A DNA stretch of 64,000 nucleotides from Pedobacter sp. MC2016-05 (GTDB lineage: Bacteria > Bacteroidota > Bacteroidia > Sphingobacteriales > Sphingobacteriaceae), in contig NZ_JAPIVT010000005.1 in assembly GCF_026239735.1 (NCBI RefSeq), forward strand, positions 186,001-250,000. Direction: 5' to 3'. The notes under the pieces are model-generated. The model did not search any database. It saw only the letters and a program-made list of their open reading frames with translations, and was not told the origin of the DNA. Numbering within the stretch: the first letter of the stretch is position 1; the number at the start of each line of letters is the position of its first letter. This document shows positions 50,911 through 61,322 of the stretch, one piece after another. The position numbers and the translations under genes were made by a program.

Positions 50911-53321
50911 TTGATTAATAAATTGTTGTTGATGTTGCTGATAGCGATAATTGCTATTCCATCAAAATTGAGTGCTCAAACCTGTCCGGAAAATATCGGT
51001 TTCGAAAATGGAAATTTTTCGAACTGGAAGCTTTTTACCGGGCTTGCAAGTATCGACAAAAACAAGAATGTAATTTATACCAATGAAGTTAACAATCCGG
51101 CTTCTGGCAGACATACGCTAATCTCTGCTAAAACGGAGAAAGACTTTTATGGAGGCTTTTCGCTGATCCCAAAAAATGGCGGCAACTTTACCGTAAAGTT
51201 GGGGAACAACGGTACAGGAGCCCAAGCAGATGGCATATCTTATTTATTAAACGTGCCTGCAGATAGACCAGAATTTACTCTCACCTATCAATATGCTGTG
51301 GTTTTGGAAGATCCAAATCACCCTTTGGAAGAGCAGCCAAGATTTATAGCCAGAGTTAAAGACCTTGAAAAAAATGCTTATATTCCTTGTGCATCCTTTG
51401 AGTATGTAGCAACATCTTCATTGCCAGGTTTTACAAAATCGAAGGTCAACAACTCCGTAATTTATAAAGAATGGACACCAGTTACCATTAACTTATCTGG
51501 CTATCAGGGCAAAAAATTATTGATAGAATTTATTAGCGCAGATTGTGCCCTAGGTGGTCATTTTGGCTATGCTTATGTAGATGTAAATAATCTTTGTGGC
51601 GATTTAATTGTGGGCAATACTTTTTGTAAAAGTGCCGACGAGCTAAATATATCTGGACCTAGCGGCTTCAAAAATTACAATTGGTATAATGCAGATAGAT
51701 CTGTGAAATATGGTTCAGGCCAATCAATTACGTTAAAACCCACACCGGCTGAAGGATCAAAAATTATTCTGGATTTAATGCCATATGATGGATTTGGATG
51801 TCCTAGCTCCGTAGAAGCTGTAGTGCATAGTGTCGATTACCAGGTTCTGGTCCAAGAAAAATACACAGTATGCGAAAACACTGAAATTGATTTGACCAGC
51901 GCTAATTATATTCTGAATAAAAATGAGGGCTTTACTTATCTGGTTTATCAGGATAAGGATTTAACGCAACAGGTACTGGCTTAGTTAAGATAACACAAAA
52001 CAGTAAATATTTCATTAAGGCCACTAATTATAAAGGCTGTGAAAGCTTTGCGACGATTGATGTTGCTGTATTCGATATTGCTAATATCACTGTTAAAAAT
52101 CCTCCGGCAGTTTGTTATAACGAAACCGTTGATATTACAAACAATCTCCTGTATTCAAACCTAGATGGTATTTCCAGAACTTATTTTAAAGATGAGAAAG
52201 CAACTAAAGTTTTGCCAAATCCTAATGCCGTAAACGTCTCTGGTATTTATTATGTTAATTTTTCCAATAATTTAGGTTGCAATAAAATTCTCCCGATTGA
52301 AGTTGAAATCAGTTCAAAACCTTTATTAAAGATTAGTAATCCCACTGCAGTATGTTTTCCAAATAAGGTTAACATTTCATCTCCAAGTATTTTTGCCGGT
52401 AGCGATGATTCCTTCCAATACAAATTTTTCGAAGATGCAGCCATAACAATCCCCCTTGCTAATCCAGAAAACGTAACTAAAACCGGAACTTACTACGTCA
52501 CTGCTACTAATGCACAAGGTTGTTCGGTAAACGGTAAAGTTAACGTGGTAATTAATGATCTACCTGTTTTGGTCGTTAAAGATCCATCTGAAGTGTGTTA
52601 TCCCGAAAAAATCGATTTAACTAACCCCAATCTTTTCGAAGGAAGTTCTGAGCAATTAAGTTATTCATTCTATACAAACGAGGGGATGACTGAGAAACTG
52701 GTGAATCCAAAAACGGTATCTAAATCGGGGATTTACTTTGTTAAGGCTACAAACCCATCTGGTTGCTTCGTTTATAGTAGGCTAAAAGTAACCGTTAATC
52801 CATTGCCAACCATTGTTCTTAATAAACCAAGACCTATTTTTGATAACGATTTTATTGATCTTACATCTGCAGAAAATATAAAGGGGAGCAAAGATTATCT
52901 GAAGGTTGGGTATTTTCATGATGCATCGTTAAGTCGGCCAATTGCTGATCCTACGAGAATTAATAAAGCTGGCATTTATTATATTTCCCTTCAAAATGAC
53001 AAGGGATGTTCGGTTTCGGCATCGATAGAACTTAACATTTTACCTCAGCCGAAAATTGTTGTTCCTACAGCGTTTACACCAAATAAGGATACAAATAACC
53101 GATTGTATCCATTTCTGGTAAGTATTCAAAAGTTGACAAGTTTCAAGGTCTTCAATAAATGGGGAATTCTCGTTTTTCAGACTGATTTAGCCGCAAATGG
53201 TTGGGATGGTCAATTCAAAAGCAAAATGCAACCATTAGAAACATTTTCATGGTTTGCAGAAGGGATTGACACCTTTGGCGGAAAATTTCAAACTACAGGT
53301 AAAACCATATTGATATTATAA
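50911..53321 (+). pseudogene. Frameshifted T9SS cargo with gliding-motility-type C-terminal domain
   Basis: A signal peptide (MINKLLLMLLIAIIAIPSKL, TTG start) leads a first frame that stops at 51984; the second frame continues from at least 51957 to 53321 with the same kind of sequence. A one-base loss (shift by -1) near 51960-51980 would explain the break. The N-terminal part looks like an extracellular beta-sandwich. Then come about four repeats of 85-90 residues with ends like GIYYVNFSNNLGCNK and GTYYVTATNAQGCS, and last a CHU_C-type gliding-motility C-terminal domain (PTAFTPNKDTNNRLYPF, FKVFNKWGILVFQT) used for type B T9SS sorting. A PorP/SprF gene follows directly. Confidence 0.8.
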
Positions 53322-54316
53322 TGTACAAATCGCTTCTCCTTTCATTTTTGTGCTTGGTTACATTATGTTGTTCTGCACAGGATCCAAAGTTTTCACAATA
53401 CTTTGCGGCTCCTCTATCTTTGAACCCAGCTTTTACAGGTTTTTTTCATGGAGAGTATCGCCTCGCAGTAAACACACGCCAGCAATGGGGAAATTTAGGC
53501 GATCCTTACAATACTTATAGTGTTTCTGGCGATGTTAAGCTTGTGGAAGACGAAAATTTCACTAACAGCGTATTCAGTTTAGGTTTAAGCGGGTTGTTAG
53601 ATGAATCGTTTAACAAGGCGCTAAAGTCGCAGTATATCAGTGCAAGCATGTCTTATTATCAATATCTTGATGTAGATCACCGGTTTAAGTTCGGTTTGGC
53701 GCCACAAGTGTCTTATGTTTCTAGATTTTTAGACTATAACAAACTAACTTTTGCATCGCAATATACTGATGGGGGCTTCGACAATTCGCTACCGAATTAC
53801 CTAGATTTAAAGAACGATAAAACCTCTTACTTCGACGTCAATATCGGCGGTAATTTCTCAGCCACTTTTGATCATGTTAGTTTCGTTTTGGGATATGCGC
53901 ATTATCATTTAACAAAACCTCAGGAAACACTCTTGAATAATACAAACGAATATGTTCCTTCCAGGCAAACGGTAAATTTTGGGATGCTTTATTTGCTTAG
54001 TAATTATCTCGATTTAAATGTAACTGGCGTTTATAATGTTCAGCGAAATAATAAAGACACTATCTTGGGTACTGTCGTGGGATTAAAACCCAATGATGAA
54101 ACTCGATTGAAATTAAATTTCGGAATGTGGTTCAAGTTTAACGAGGCCTCATTTTATCCTTACTTGGGCGTTACAATGGGCGATGTGAGCGCTGGCTTAA
54201 ATTACACCGTTTACGGAAACAAATTGATGAGTGCAACGCCACGCACTTATGAATTGTCGCTCATTTACCGCCATAACAATTTCAAAGGCTTCAAGGTTCC
54301 TTGTCCAAAATTTTAA
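53321..54316 (+). CDS. PorP/SprF-family T9SS outer-membrane protein
   Basis: This 331-residue protein has a signal peptide (cleavage after CCSA) and the family's first mature block QDPKFSQYFAAPLSLNPAFTG, followed by RLAVNTRQQWGNL. The chain shows many alternating beta segments and ends near VPCPKF, as a membrane barrel. PorP/SprF proteins are often encoded right after a T9SS cargo with a CHU_C domain and are thought to anchor or export it. Its ATG shares one base with the cargo stop (TAATG), so they are one operon; the client is the upstream repeat protein. Confidence 0.92.
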   Translation: MYKSLLLSFLCLVTLCCSAQDPKFSQYFAAPLSLNPAFTGFFHGEYRLAVNTRQQWGNLGDPYNTYSVSGDVKLVEDENFTNSVFSLGLSGLLDESFNKALKSQYISASMSYYQYLDVDHRFKFGLAPQVSYVSRFLDYNKLTFASQYTDGGFDNSLPNYLDLKNDKTSYFDVNIGGNFSATFDHVSFVLGYAHYHLTKPQETLLNNTNEYVPSRQTVNFGMLYLLSNYLDLNVTGVYNVQRNNKDTILGTVVGLKPNDETRLKLNFGMWFKFNEASFYPYLGVTMGDVSAGLNYTVYGNKLMSATPRTYELSLIYRHNNFKGFKVPCPKF

Positions 54317-54760
54317 ATGATGAAAAAATTCTTTCTAATAGTTGTTTTTATTCTGCTAGGCGGATGGGCTTATAGCCAACAAACCAAGCGCACAATAGAT
54401 TATCAATATTTTCGCAACGAGAATAGTTATTACGCTTATGAATTATTCAAAAACACAGATGCTGCACAGGATAATCAATTAATGATTAATTTTTCTGTCA
54501 ATGTTAACTATAAAAAAGTCGATAAAATCTACATTAAATCGAAAGAGGTTGAGTTTAAATTAAAATTTAAAGAAAGAGAAGAAACTGTCAAAACGGATAA
54601 TCCAGAACAGAAATTTTTCCCAATTATTTTTAATGGAGATGATCTGGCGGCTATGAAGTTATCCTGTGAAACGCAAATCATTTTTAAACTCGACAACGGA
54701 CTTCAATATACATTGCCTTTAAATACTTGTAATATCATCGAGCTTATGAAAAAGAATTAG
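54317..54760 (+). CDS. Small exported protein in the T9SS operon
   Basis: This 147-residue protein has a signal peptide (MMKKFFLIVVFILLGGWAYS) and a short beta-rich mature part (QLMINFSVNVNYKKVDKIYI, VEFKLKFKEREETV). It starts directly after the PorP/SprF stop, so it belongs to the same transcript, but I recognise no family. A periplasmic accessory to the cargo is possible. Its stop overlaps the convergent FUSC gene by four bases. Confidence 0.75.
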   Translation: MMKKFFLIVVFILLGGWAYSQQTKRTIDYQYFRNENSYYAYELFKNTDAAQDNQLMINFSVNVNYKKVDKIYIKSKEVEFKLKFKEREETVKTDNPEQKFFPIIFNGDDLAAMKLSCETQIIFKLDNGLQYTLPLNTCNIIELMKKN

Positions 54761-56916
54761 ATTTTGACTTTTAAAGTTAGTTTATAAATATCATAAGCCA
54801 CTTTTTGTATCAAATCAAATTGTTCGGGAACTAGATCTTTACCTTCGTTAATCGTTACGCCGGTATCAGCCAACCTAATTAACGGAACGTTTCCTATAGC
54901 ATCGTTTCCCTCAACTAAATTATTGATCGAAGTATCGAGCAAATAATTAGTGTTTTGTGCCATTGGTTTTAATGCATCAAAATTCTCAAATATAAATTCA
55001 TGCTCTTTATTATACAAAGAAAGCGTAGCTACATACGAAGACAATAAATGACTTAATGCAGTAAATTGATGCACTTCTTTTATGTAAAGCTGCTTGCTCT
55101 TTGGCTCAGAAAACATTCTTTGAAATAAGGAAGCTAGATTAGCTGTGGCTACATACACTTCCTTTCTGGCCAATTTATAATCCGTTCTGTTATATACTTT
55201 TTCGAAATACAATTTTACCACTTGCTCATAGTAGGCTTTGTTAGCTTTTATAATATCAGTCATGGCTTCTTTTAATTTTTCATGTTCCCATGTGGGAAAT
55301 AGAGAATAACTGGCTAATAATGCAATGCCTGATCCAATGAAAGTATCATAAATCCTTTCTCGAGCCAATGCAATAGAACCCATACCCAGAAAATCGAAAA
55401 GGATAAGAATATAAGGGGTCATAAAGAGCACGCTTACTACGTAATTTTTACGTTGGAAACTATAACTGCCAATCATGCAGATGAGCAAAATAGTAAATAA
55501 GGCGTTTTTATCATGAATATAACTTACCACAGCCATCCCTATAAAAGCGCCTACCGTAGTTCCAATTAAGCGCTGATAGTTACGCTCTTTGGTTAAACTG
55601 AAACCAGGCTTTGAAATCACCAGTATGGTTAATAAAATCCAATAGCTATGCGAAAAATCAAGTATTTGCGAAACGATAAATCCTAACGTCATTACAACAG
55701 TAACCCGTAAGGAGTGCCTAAAAGTAGAAGAACTGTAGGTTAAATTTTCTTTAAAAAGATCAAAATCAAATTTCTGGCGCTTAATAAACTTCTCTGTATC
55801 AACTTCCGCTCTTCTAAGATCTTTGTTGGTACGAACTTTAAAATAACTAAATATTGTTTTCACTCTTGCCAGAATATTCTCAATATTCACTTCAATGTTC
55901 TTCAAAGCGATGATGCCAATAGTACTATATTCCTGATTGACATTATTTTTTTCCAGATTGTTGATTTTAATTTTTAAACGCTCAATTTCTATTAATAACC
56001 TTTTCGAGATTACGGGCTTGCCACCACTTTTTAAGGCGAAAGCAATATCATCCAGGGCGTAAGAAATCCGTTTAATGGCCATTTCGTAATCTGATAGAAT
56101 TCCTGCCTTGTCAAATTGATCGTGCAACTGTTGATAATTGTAATAGGTAGACATTACCTGCTCAAATAAATCAACCATATCTACAAAAACCAGTAAAAGA
56201 AAACGCCCCTCCGGACTAGAATCCCTTACAATTTCCCTTGTTCTGAAAAGTAATTCCCTTACTGCGTCTTGTTTTTCATGAACAGAGACCTGGAGCTGCA
56301 GTAAATCCGCATAAGTTTTATCATAATTATTATTCTGGTGATAAAATTTAGCCTTCTCTCTTAAAAACTCCGCTACTTCTAAAATTGAATCGCTTAACGA
56401 TTGCTGTACAAGCCTGAAGGGGCGAAGGCGGTACACGAAATAACTTAAGCCCGTATACCATAAACTGCCGGCCAAAACCATTAATGCGTGAATAATCACA
56501 TCCTGCCATGGGCGAACATCATCAATACTCAACACCATGATTAATAAAACTGCAGTTCCAACCGACGCTGCCCGAACGCCATAGATATAAAACATGGAGA
56601 ATATGAAACTCGAAATCGCCAGTAAAAAGCCAATAAAATAATGACTTTTGTTTGTTAAGCCAGTAATGATGGAAAAAAGAAATATCAATACAGTGGTAAC
56701 CAACATGGCGTTTCGCCTGTGAACCATTGGCCCCGGACTATCCACTACGCTTACGCACAAAGCACCAAGAGAAAGTGTCATGCCGTAAGTTAACAGGCTA
56801 AATTGTGCCAGAATAAGAGAGGGGAGAAGCACGCCAATGGTAATGCGTAAACCATCAGCAAAATAGGTACTCAATAAAAAGTCTTGAATATTTCTGATGG
56901 GTTGCCTAATCTGCAT
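54757..56916 (-). CDS. FUSC-family (YccS/YhfK-like) membrane protein
   Basis: The ATG at 56916 gives 719 residues (MQIRQPIRNIQDFLLSTYFADGLRI), the normal FUSC start; in-frame ATGs further up (56931, 57021) lie in untypical sequence. Two sets of about six membrane helices (about 20-190 and 395-530) are separated and followed by long cytoplasmic helical parts, the usual YccS layout; block FRHSLRVTVVMTLGF opens the second half. Such proteins are suggested to move aromatic compounds or to bear on membrane stress; no substrate can be named. A TATTTTTG element (56920-56927, minus) stands only three bases before the ATG, which would give an almost leaderless mRNA. Confidence 0.85.
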   Translation of the reverse strand: MQIRQPIRNIQDFLLSTYFADGLRITIGVLLPSLILAQFSLLTYGMTLSLGALCVSVVDSPGPMVHRRNAMLVTTVLIFLFSIITGLTNKSHYFIGFLLAISSFIFSMFYIYGVRAASVGTAVLLIMVLSIDDVRPWQDVIIHALMVLAGSLWYTGLSYFVYRLRPFRLVQQSLSDSILEVAEFLREKAKFYHQNNNYDKTYADLLQLQVSVHEKQDAVRELLFRTREIVRDSSPEGRFLLLVFVDMVDLFEQVMSTYYNYQQLHDQFDKAGILSDYEMAIKRISYALDDIAFALKSGGKPVISKRLLIEIERLKIKINNLEKNNVNQEYSTIGIIALKNIEVNIENILARVKTIFSYFKVRTNKDLRRAEVDTEKFIKRQKFDFDLFKENLTYSSSTFRHSLRVTVVMTLGFIVSQILDFSHSYWILLTILVISKPGFSLTKERNYQRLIGTTVGAFIGMAVVSYIHDKNALFTILLICMIGSYSFQRKNYVVSVLFMTPYILILFDFLGMGSIALARERIYDTFIGSGIALLASYSLFPTWEHEKLKEAMTDIIKANKAYYEQVVKLYFEKVYNRTDYKLARKEVYVATANLASLFQRMFSEPKSKQLYIKEVHQFTALSHLLSSYVATLSLYNKEHEFIFENFDALKPMAQNTNYLLDTSINNLVEGNDAIGNVPLIRLADTGVTINEGKDLVPEQFDLIQKVAYDIYKLTLKVKI

Positions 56917-57229
56917 GTACAAAAATAACATAATACAGAGGTTTTTTGTTGCCTGTAAAATTAAGTTTTCACAAAAAAAAATAATTTTTAAGCAGAATAT
57001 CCTTAGTCTGCTGGTTCTCAAATATTTGCCTAGTGTTGATAAACTAGATTTTTATAAATGTTCATAAAACTTCTACTTCGTTGTTCTTATAGGTAAAACC
57101 GCCAATTATCTTAGTTAATCATGTTGATAACCAGTATTTTTAAGTTGATAATTTTGTTGATAATTTATTTCAGATTTCTCTTGACAAGAATGTGTTTCCC
57201 TACTAAATTAGATCATATCAAATACGAAG

Positions 57230-57592
57230 TACTTTGAATTCTGACAAAACAATCCAAAAGAGACAAGGAACTGAAAAGGGAATTGTTTCGGATAAGTTTA
57301 CAGGGAAAACAATTAATTTCAGAAAGGGTTAAACTGAGTATGAATATGTAATAACCTGATCGAAAGATCGCTATTATGAAAATTGCACAGGCCCAAACAG
57401 AGCTTATTGAAAACTAAGAAGTTTACGGACAGAATAGTTGGAAATAAATTTTCACGAATCGTAAAAGTTGCAAAACCTAGCGAAAACGGAAAAATCAAGG
57501 TAACAAGAATTAGATGCTTTAAATTACAACTACGGTTGATTTTAAGGTTAAAACGGGGAACTGAATCGAAAGAAGAAGGACCCCGTTTTTAT
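57230..57592 (+). ncRNA. Candidate structured non-coding RNA before phoH
   Basis: A promoter-like TACTTTG (57230-57236) is followed by a long hairpin, CTGAAA-AGGG-AATTGTTT (57271-57288) with AAACAATT-AA-TTTCAG (57307-57322). Next come GATC-GAAA-GATC with a GNRA-type loop (57358-57369 region) and AAAATCAA/TTGATTTT (57491-57498/57536-57543). The stretch ends at a good terminator (57550-57590), before and apart from the phoH start at 57671. It has no credible ORF: the longest frame starts with TTG and reads through the terminator. It matches no RNA family I recognise; it may be a small RNA or a long phoH leader with an attenuator. Confidence 0.4.
57550..57590 (+). terminator. Rho-independent terminator upstream of phoH
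   Basis: AAAACGGGG (57550-57558) pairs with CCCCGTTTT (57581-57589), with 22 bases between and T after. Since it lies about 80 bases before the phoH ATG on the same strand, it ends an upstream transcript or acts as an attenuator. Confidence 0.75.
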
Positions 57593-57670
57593 TTGGCTTC
57601 ATTTTTAAAATCATTTAAAAAGAATGATCAATCTTTCGGCTATTATTTGCTAAAACAGTAAATTTACCAA

Positions 57671-59023
57671 ATGGCCACAAAAGGTAAATTAACTTCTGAC
57701 CCCAAGAAAAAGATTTTTGTTTTAGATACATCTGTCATTTTATATGATCATGATGCAATCAATAACTTTCACGAACACGACGTGGCTATTCCTATCCAAG
57801 TTTTAGAAGAACTCGATAATTTTAAAAGTGGTAACGACACTAGAAATTTTGAAGCCCGAAGTTTTATCCGATTGATCGATCAAACATCTAAGGAAAAACT
57901 GATTAGCGATTGGGTGGCACTAAAAGCTCAAAACGCAGGAAAGTTCAAAGTAATACTGAACGAACAGCCGCTAAAAATAAATGCAGAAGAAATTTTTGGA
58001 AAGGGTAAAACCGACCATAAAATCTTGAATGCAGCTTTAAGCTTACGCGAAGAAAATCCGGAGAAAAAAGTAGTATTGGTTTCGAAAGATATCTGCTTAC
58101 GCTTAAAAGCAAAAGCTCTTGATTTATTTGCTGAGGACTACGAAACAGGTAAAATCAAGAATGTAGATGAGCTTTATGCTGGTAAAACAGAGCTTCTTAA
58201 CTTCGATGAATCAATAATTGAATCCGTAAAAAAAGATAAACTCTTAAGATCAGCAAATATTGGCCTGCCAGCTAAAGAAGGAAATCATTTCTTCGTTTTA
58301 AAAAATAAAAGAAAAACCGCCAACGTTTTTTTTAACCATAATAATCAAACCATTTCTTTAGTTTCAACAGATCCGATTTTTAAAATAAAGCCTAAAAACA
58401 TTGAACAGGCGTTTGCCATTCACGCTTTATTAGATGAAAATATTAAGCTCGTTAGCATCCAGGGGAATGCCGGCACAGGCAAAACACTTTTAGCACTTGC
58501 CAGTGCACTTGAACAGCGCAGAGATTTTAGACAAATTTATATTACCCGTCCCATTGTATCTCTTAGTAATAAGGATATTGGTTTTTTACCTGGAGATGCA
58601 AAATCGAAAACAGACCCATTCATGGCCCCAATTTGGGATAACCTACGCTTTATTAAAGATCAGTTTGTTAGCGATGATAAAATGTCGGCGAAAATTGATG
58701 AACTGATTACTACAGAAAAGATTGCCATAGCCCCACTGGCGTTTATTAGAGGGAGAACGCTAACCAAAATCTTCTTCATTATTGATGAGGCCCAGAACTT
58801 AACGCCTCATGAAGTTAAAACCATTATTTCGAGAGCTGGCGAAAATACAAAAATCGTCTTTACAGGCGATATCTATCAAATAGATACGCCTTACCTGGAC
58901 TCAGAAAGTAATGGATTATCCTACCTCATCGAGAATGCAAAAAACCATCCTCTTTATGCGCACATTACCCTCCAAAAGGGCGAACGCAGTGAATTGGCAA
59001 ACTTAGCAAACGTGTTACTCTAA
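57671..59023 (+). CDS. PIN-PhoH protein (PhoH-like ATPase with N-terminal PIN domain)
   Basis: This 450-residue protein joins a PIN ribonuclease domain (about 14-150; acidic positions in VLDTSVILYDHD, PIQVLEELDNFK and TDHKILNAAL) to a PhoH ATPase (about 245-450) with Walker A GNAGTGKTLLALA and Walker B FFIIDEAQNLTPHE. PIN-PhoH (PhoH2-type) proteins are RNA helicases/nucleases in the organisms studied. Nothing suggests an antitoxin gene directly upstream, as is seen in actinobacterial phoAT-phoH2, but there is a structured non-coding stretch. A membrane protein gene follows after 16 bases. Confidence 0.93.
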   Translation: MATKGKLTSDPKKKIFVLDTSVILYDHDAINNFHEHDVAIPIQVLEELDNFKSGNDTRNFEARSFIRLIDQTSKEKLISDWVALKAQNAGKFKVILNEQPLKINAEEIFGKGKTDHKILNAALSLREENPEKKVVLVSKDICLRLKAKALDLFAEDYETGKIKNVDELYAGKTELLNFDESIIESVKKDKLLRSANIGLPAKEGNHFFVLKNKRKTANVFFNHNNQTISLVSTDPIFKIKPKNIEQAFAIHALLDENIKLVSIQGNAGTGKTLLALASALEQRRDFRQIYITRPIVSLSNKDIGFLPGDAKSKTDPFMAPIWDNLRFIKDQFVSDDKMSAKIDELITTEKIAIAPLAFIRGRTLTKIFFIIDEAQNLTPHEVKTIISRAGENTKIVFTGDIYQIDTPYLDSESNGLSYLIENAKNHPLYAHITLQKGERSELANLANVLL

Positions 59024-59039
59024 CTTAACTAAAACAACA

Positions 59040-59804
59040 ATGTTCTCCATCTTCGTTCTCTTTTTTGGCATCCAGTGGTTAAACAGATACCTTGATAGTG
59101 ATTCCAATAAACCAACTATCCCCGAAAATCCTGGAATAGAAAATAATCCAATTCAAAACTATTACCCACTATTTTTTCACTCTGTGATTATTCTATTAAT
59201 CCTAATATCCTTTTTCTCCCCAGCTGTTTTAGATCAAGAGAAAGTGCATGTCTTGATCTCAGATGGTATTTTCCAGTTTGTTAGTACCGTTCTAATTTTG
59301 ATTATCACCATCATAAATCCTTTTGTAAATCTATCGCCTGAATTGAAAATGAAGATTGAAGATGGGGCGGAAGCCACTAAAGCACCCTGGTTATTCTGGC
59401 TCACAAAAGGAAAAAACTGGCAGCTGCTTAAGGCACTCGCGTGTATACTCATTGTTGCCTATTTTATTTATCAAGACTATCTGGTTATTCCTAATTTCAA
59501 TCAAGGCACAGTTTCGGGTGTCGCTGTAATTTTGATCTTATTTTTCGTGTTCGGAAATATTTTCGAGTTGATCAAAGATCCTGTGCTTTTTAAAAAGAAG
59601 ACCGTTTTCAGGTTATCAATGCTTTATCGATCCATCAAATTATCGTTTTTCATATCAATCGTATTAATTATTCTCGGACTAATCATTTCATCAGCCTTTA
59701 ACAAAGCGCTCGAAAAAGTAGCTAACATCGAAGCTGTTGTACTGCTGATATATAACGTTGTGATGGCAGTTAATGAATTTAAAGTGATACAGGCTCGTAA
59801 CTAA
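59040..59804 (+). CDS. Six-span membrane protein of unknown function
   Basis: This 254-residue protein has about six hydrophobic helices (about 1-14, 43-62, 77-97, 130-148, 158-178, 198-220, and a last one around 230-248, so six or seven). Between spans two and three there is a short acidic stretch (LKMKIEDGAEATKAP). No motif is recognised. It begins 16 bases after the PIN-PhoH stop, hence likely co-transcribed, and its stop overlaps the convergent MFS gene by four bases. Possibly a membrane partner of PIN-PhoH, but that is only positional. Confidence 0.7.
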   Translation: MFSIFVLFFGIQWLNRYLDSDSNKPTIPENPGIENNPIQNYYPLFFHSVIILLILISFFSPAVLDQEKVHVLISDGIFQFVSTVLILIITIINPFVNLSPELKMKIEDGAEATKAPWLFWLTKGKNWQLLKALACILIVAYFIYQDYLVIPNFNQGTVSGVAVILILFFVFGNIFELIKDPVLFKKKTVFRLSMLYRSIKLSFFISIVLIILGLIISSAFNKALEKVANIEAVVLLIYNVVMAVNEFKVIQARN

Positions 59805-61012
59805 TGATATTTCTGTAGGGACCGAAGTGCAATAAAAAACCCAATTAGGGTAAGCACTGCACTTAAAATGAATGGCGCACCAGGAAAATATACCGGAGCA
59901 TTTCCTTCAATAAAATAAGCAAAAATATGGGTCATCACCCACGGAGCAATAATGGCAGCCAAACTTTGCAATCCAGTTAAAACACCTTGCATTTCTCCCT
60001 GAGCATTTCCCGCCACCTGATTGGAAATAATCCCCTGCATTGCCGGTCCGCCAATCCCTGCCAATCCGTACGGAAGCATAAAAGCAAACATCATCCAACC
60101 TTTAGAGGCGAATGCAAAAGCCGTAAATCCGACTACGTAAAGTAATAAACCTATATAAACCGCCCGCTTTTCACCAATTTTCGGAAGGATAATTCTAATC
60201 AGGCCTCCCTGAACAATCCCGATGACAAGACCAACAAAGCCCAGTGAGTAGCCAACCCAGGCGGCATCCCAATTGAATTTTTCCATCGTATAAAATGTCC
60301 AGTTAGATTGAACTGAATGACTCGAAAAATACAAAAGGAATAATGTAACCATCAAACCGAGTAAGGCAGGATATTTCCCAATGCTGATGAGAGACCCAAC
60401 TGGGTTCGCTCTTTTCCATTCAAACGGCCTTCTTTTATCCACTGGTAAAGATTCTGGCAATATGAAATATCCATAAAGCCAATTAATGAGCGACAAACCC
60501 GCCGCAATCATAAATGGAACCCGTGTTCCAAAATGGCTAAAGATACCACCTAAAACAGGCCCCAGAATGAAACCAACGCCGAAAGCTGCACCTACCAAAC
60601 CAAAATTCTGAGCTCTTTTTTCGGGTGAAGATATGTCTGCAATGTAAGCTTGTGCTGTGGTAAAACTCGCACCAGTAATTCCAGCGATAATTCTTCCAAC
60701 AAATAACCAAACGATTGATGGTGCAAAGGCCAGAAAAATATAGTCAATCCCTAACCCGAATAACGAACTTAATAAAATTGGCCTCCTACCAAAACGATCA
60801 CTCAAGGCCCCGATAATAGGAGAGGATATAAACTGTACCGATGCATATGCCAGTGTAAGCCATCCACCATATTCTGCTGCTAAACCATAGCCACCACCTG
60901 TAAAATCCTGAATTAATTTTGGCAAAACGGGAATAATTATTCCAAAACCCGTAAAATCAATGAGTAAGGTAATCATGATAAAACTCATTGCAGATTTTCT
61001 TTCCTTGGCCAT
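59801..61012 (-). CDS. MFS transporter of the TCR/Tet exporter subfamily
   Basis: This 403-residue protein has 12 predicted membrane helices. Motif A of the major facilitator superfamily is [19 protein letters not shown] (between helices 2 and 3), and the motif C-like [12 protein letters not shown] is in helix 5; both are as in TetA-type drug/H+ antiporters. The N-terminus ([25 protein letters not shown]) is the standard TetA opening. It may export a drug or metabolite; tetracycline resistance cannot be claimed without test. It lies between the convergent membrane protein gene and the gyrA promoter region. Confidence 0.9.
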   Translation of the reverse strand: MAKERKSAMSFIMITLLIDFTGFGIIIPVLPKLIQDFTGGGYGLAAEYGGWLTLAYASVQFISSPIIGALSDRFGRRPILLSSLFGLGIDYIFLAFAPSIVWLFVGRIIAGITGASFTTAQAYIADISSPEKRAQNFGLVGAAFGVGFILGPVLGGIFSHFGTRVPFMIAAGLSLINWLYGYFILPESLPVDKRRPFEWKRANPVGSLISIGKYPALLGLMVTLFLLYFSSHSVQSNWTFYTMEKFNWDAAWVGYSLGFVGLVIGIVQGGLIRIILPKIGEKRAVYIGLLLYVVGFTAFAFASKGWMMFAFMLPYGLAGIGGPAMQGIISNQVAGNAQGEMQGVLTGLQSLAAIIAPWVMTHIFAYFIEGNAPVYFPGAPFILSAVLTLIGFFIALRSLQKYH

Positions 61013-61232
61013 GTTAAGATTGATTTACCACAAAAATATAATTTTGAACGCAGTATCTCCGCTTAAAATTAAGTAAAAACCGACCGGGCAGGTTAAATGG
61101 ATGAGCTGTTGAGATTATCTGTAGATAAGACAATTGATTTAATCAAAGACAAATCAATTTAAACTACGCTTAAAAGAATCAAAAACATTTAATGACTTGA
61201 TGAGCCGAACTAAAGGCCAAAACTTTTCCACA

Positions 61233-61256
61233 ATGCCTTATTTCGGCATATTTTTG
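61233..61256 (+). promoter_or_regulatory. gyrA promoter -7 element with overlapping inverted repeat
   Basis: TATTTTTG (61249-61256) fits TAnnTTTG, 67 bases before the gyrA ATG. ATGCC (61233-61237) and GGCAT (61245-61249) form an inverted repeat that ends on the first base of the -7 element. The rest of the 310-base gap 61013-61322 is AT-rich with no gene. Confidence 0.55.
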
Positions 61257-61322
61257 CTAAATTCGCAAGGTTATAATAATAGCTTTTTTAAATATCGTTT
61301 TTGATAACGAGAATAATAATTT

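Noticed and set aside
51957..51984. Programmed -1 frameshift in the T9SS cargo gene
   Set aside because: No X-XXY-YYZ heptamer in the right phase within the overlap and no obvious downstream pseudoknot; mutation or sequencing error is simpler.
57383..57661. 92-codon open frame on the plus strand before phoH
   Set aside because: It needs a TTG start, reads through a clear hairpin terminator, has an odd Lys/Arg-rich composition and lies in sequence with RNA-like pairing; kept as non-coding.
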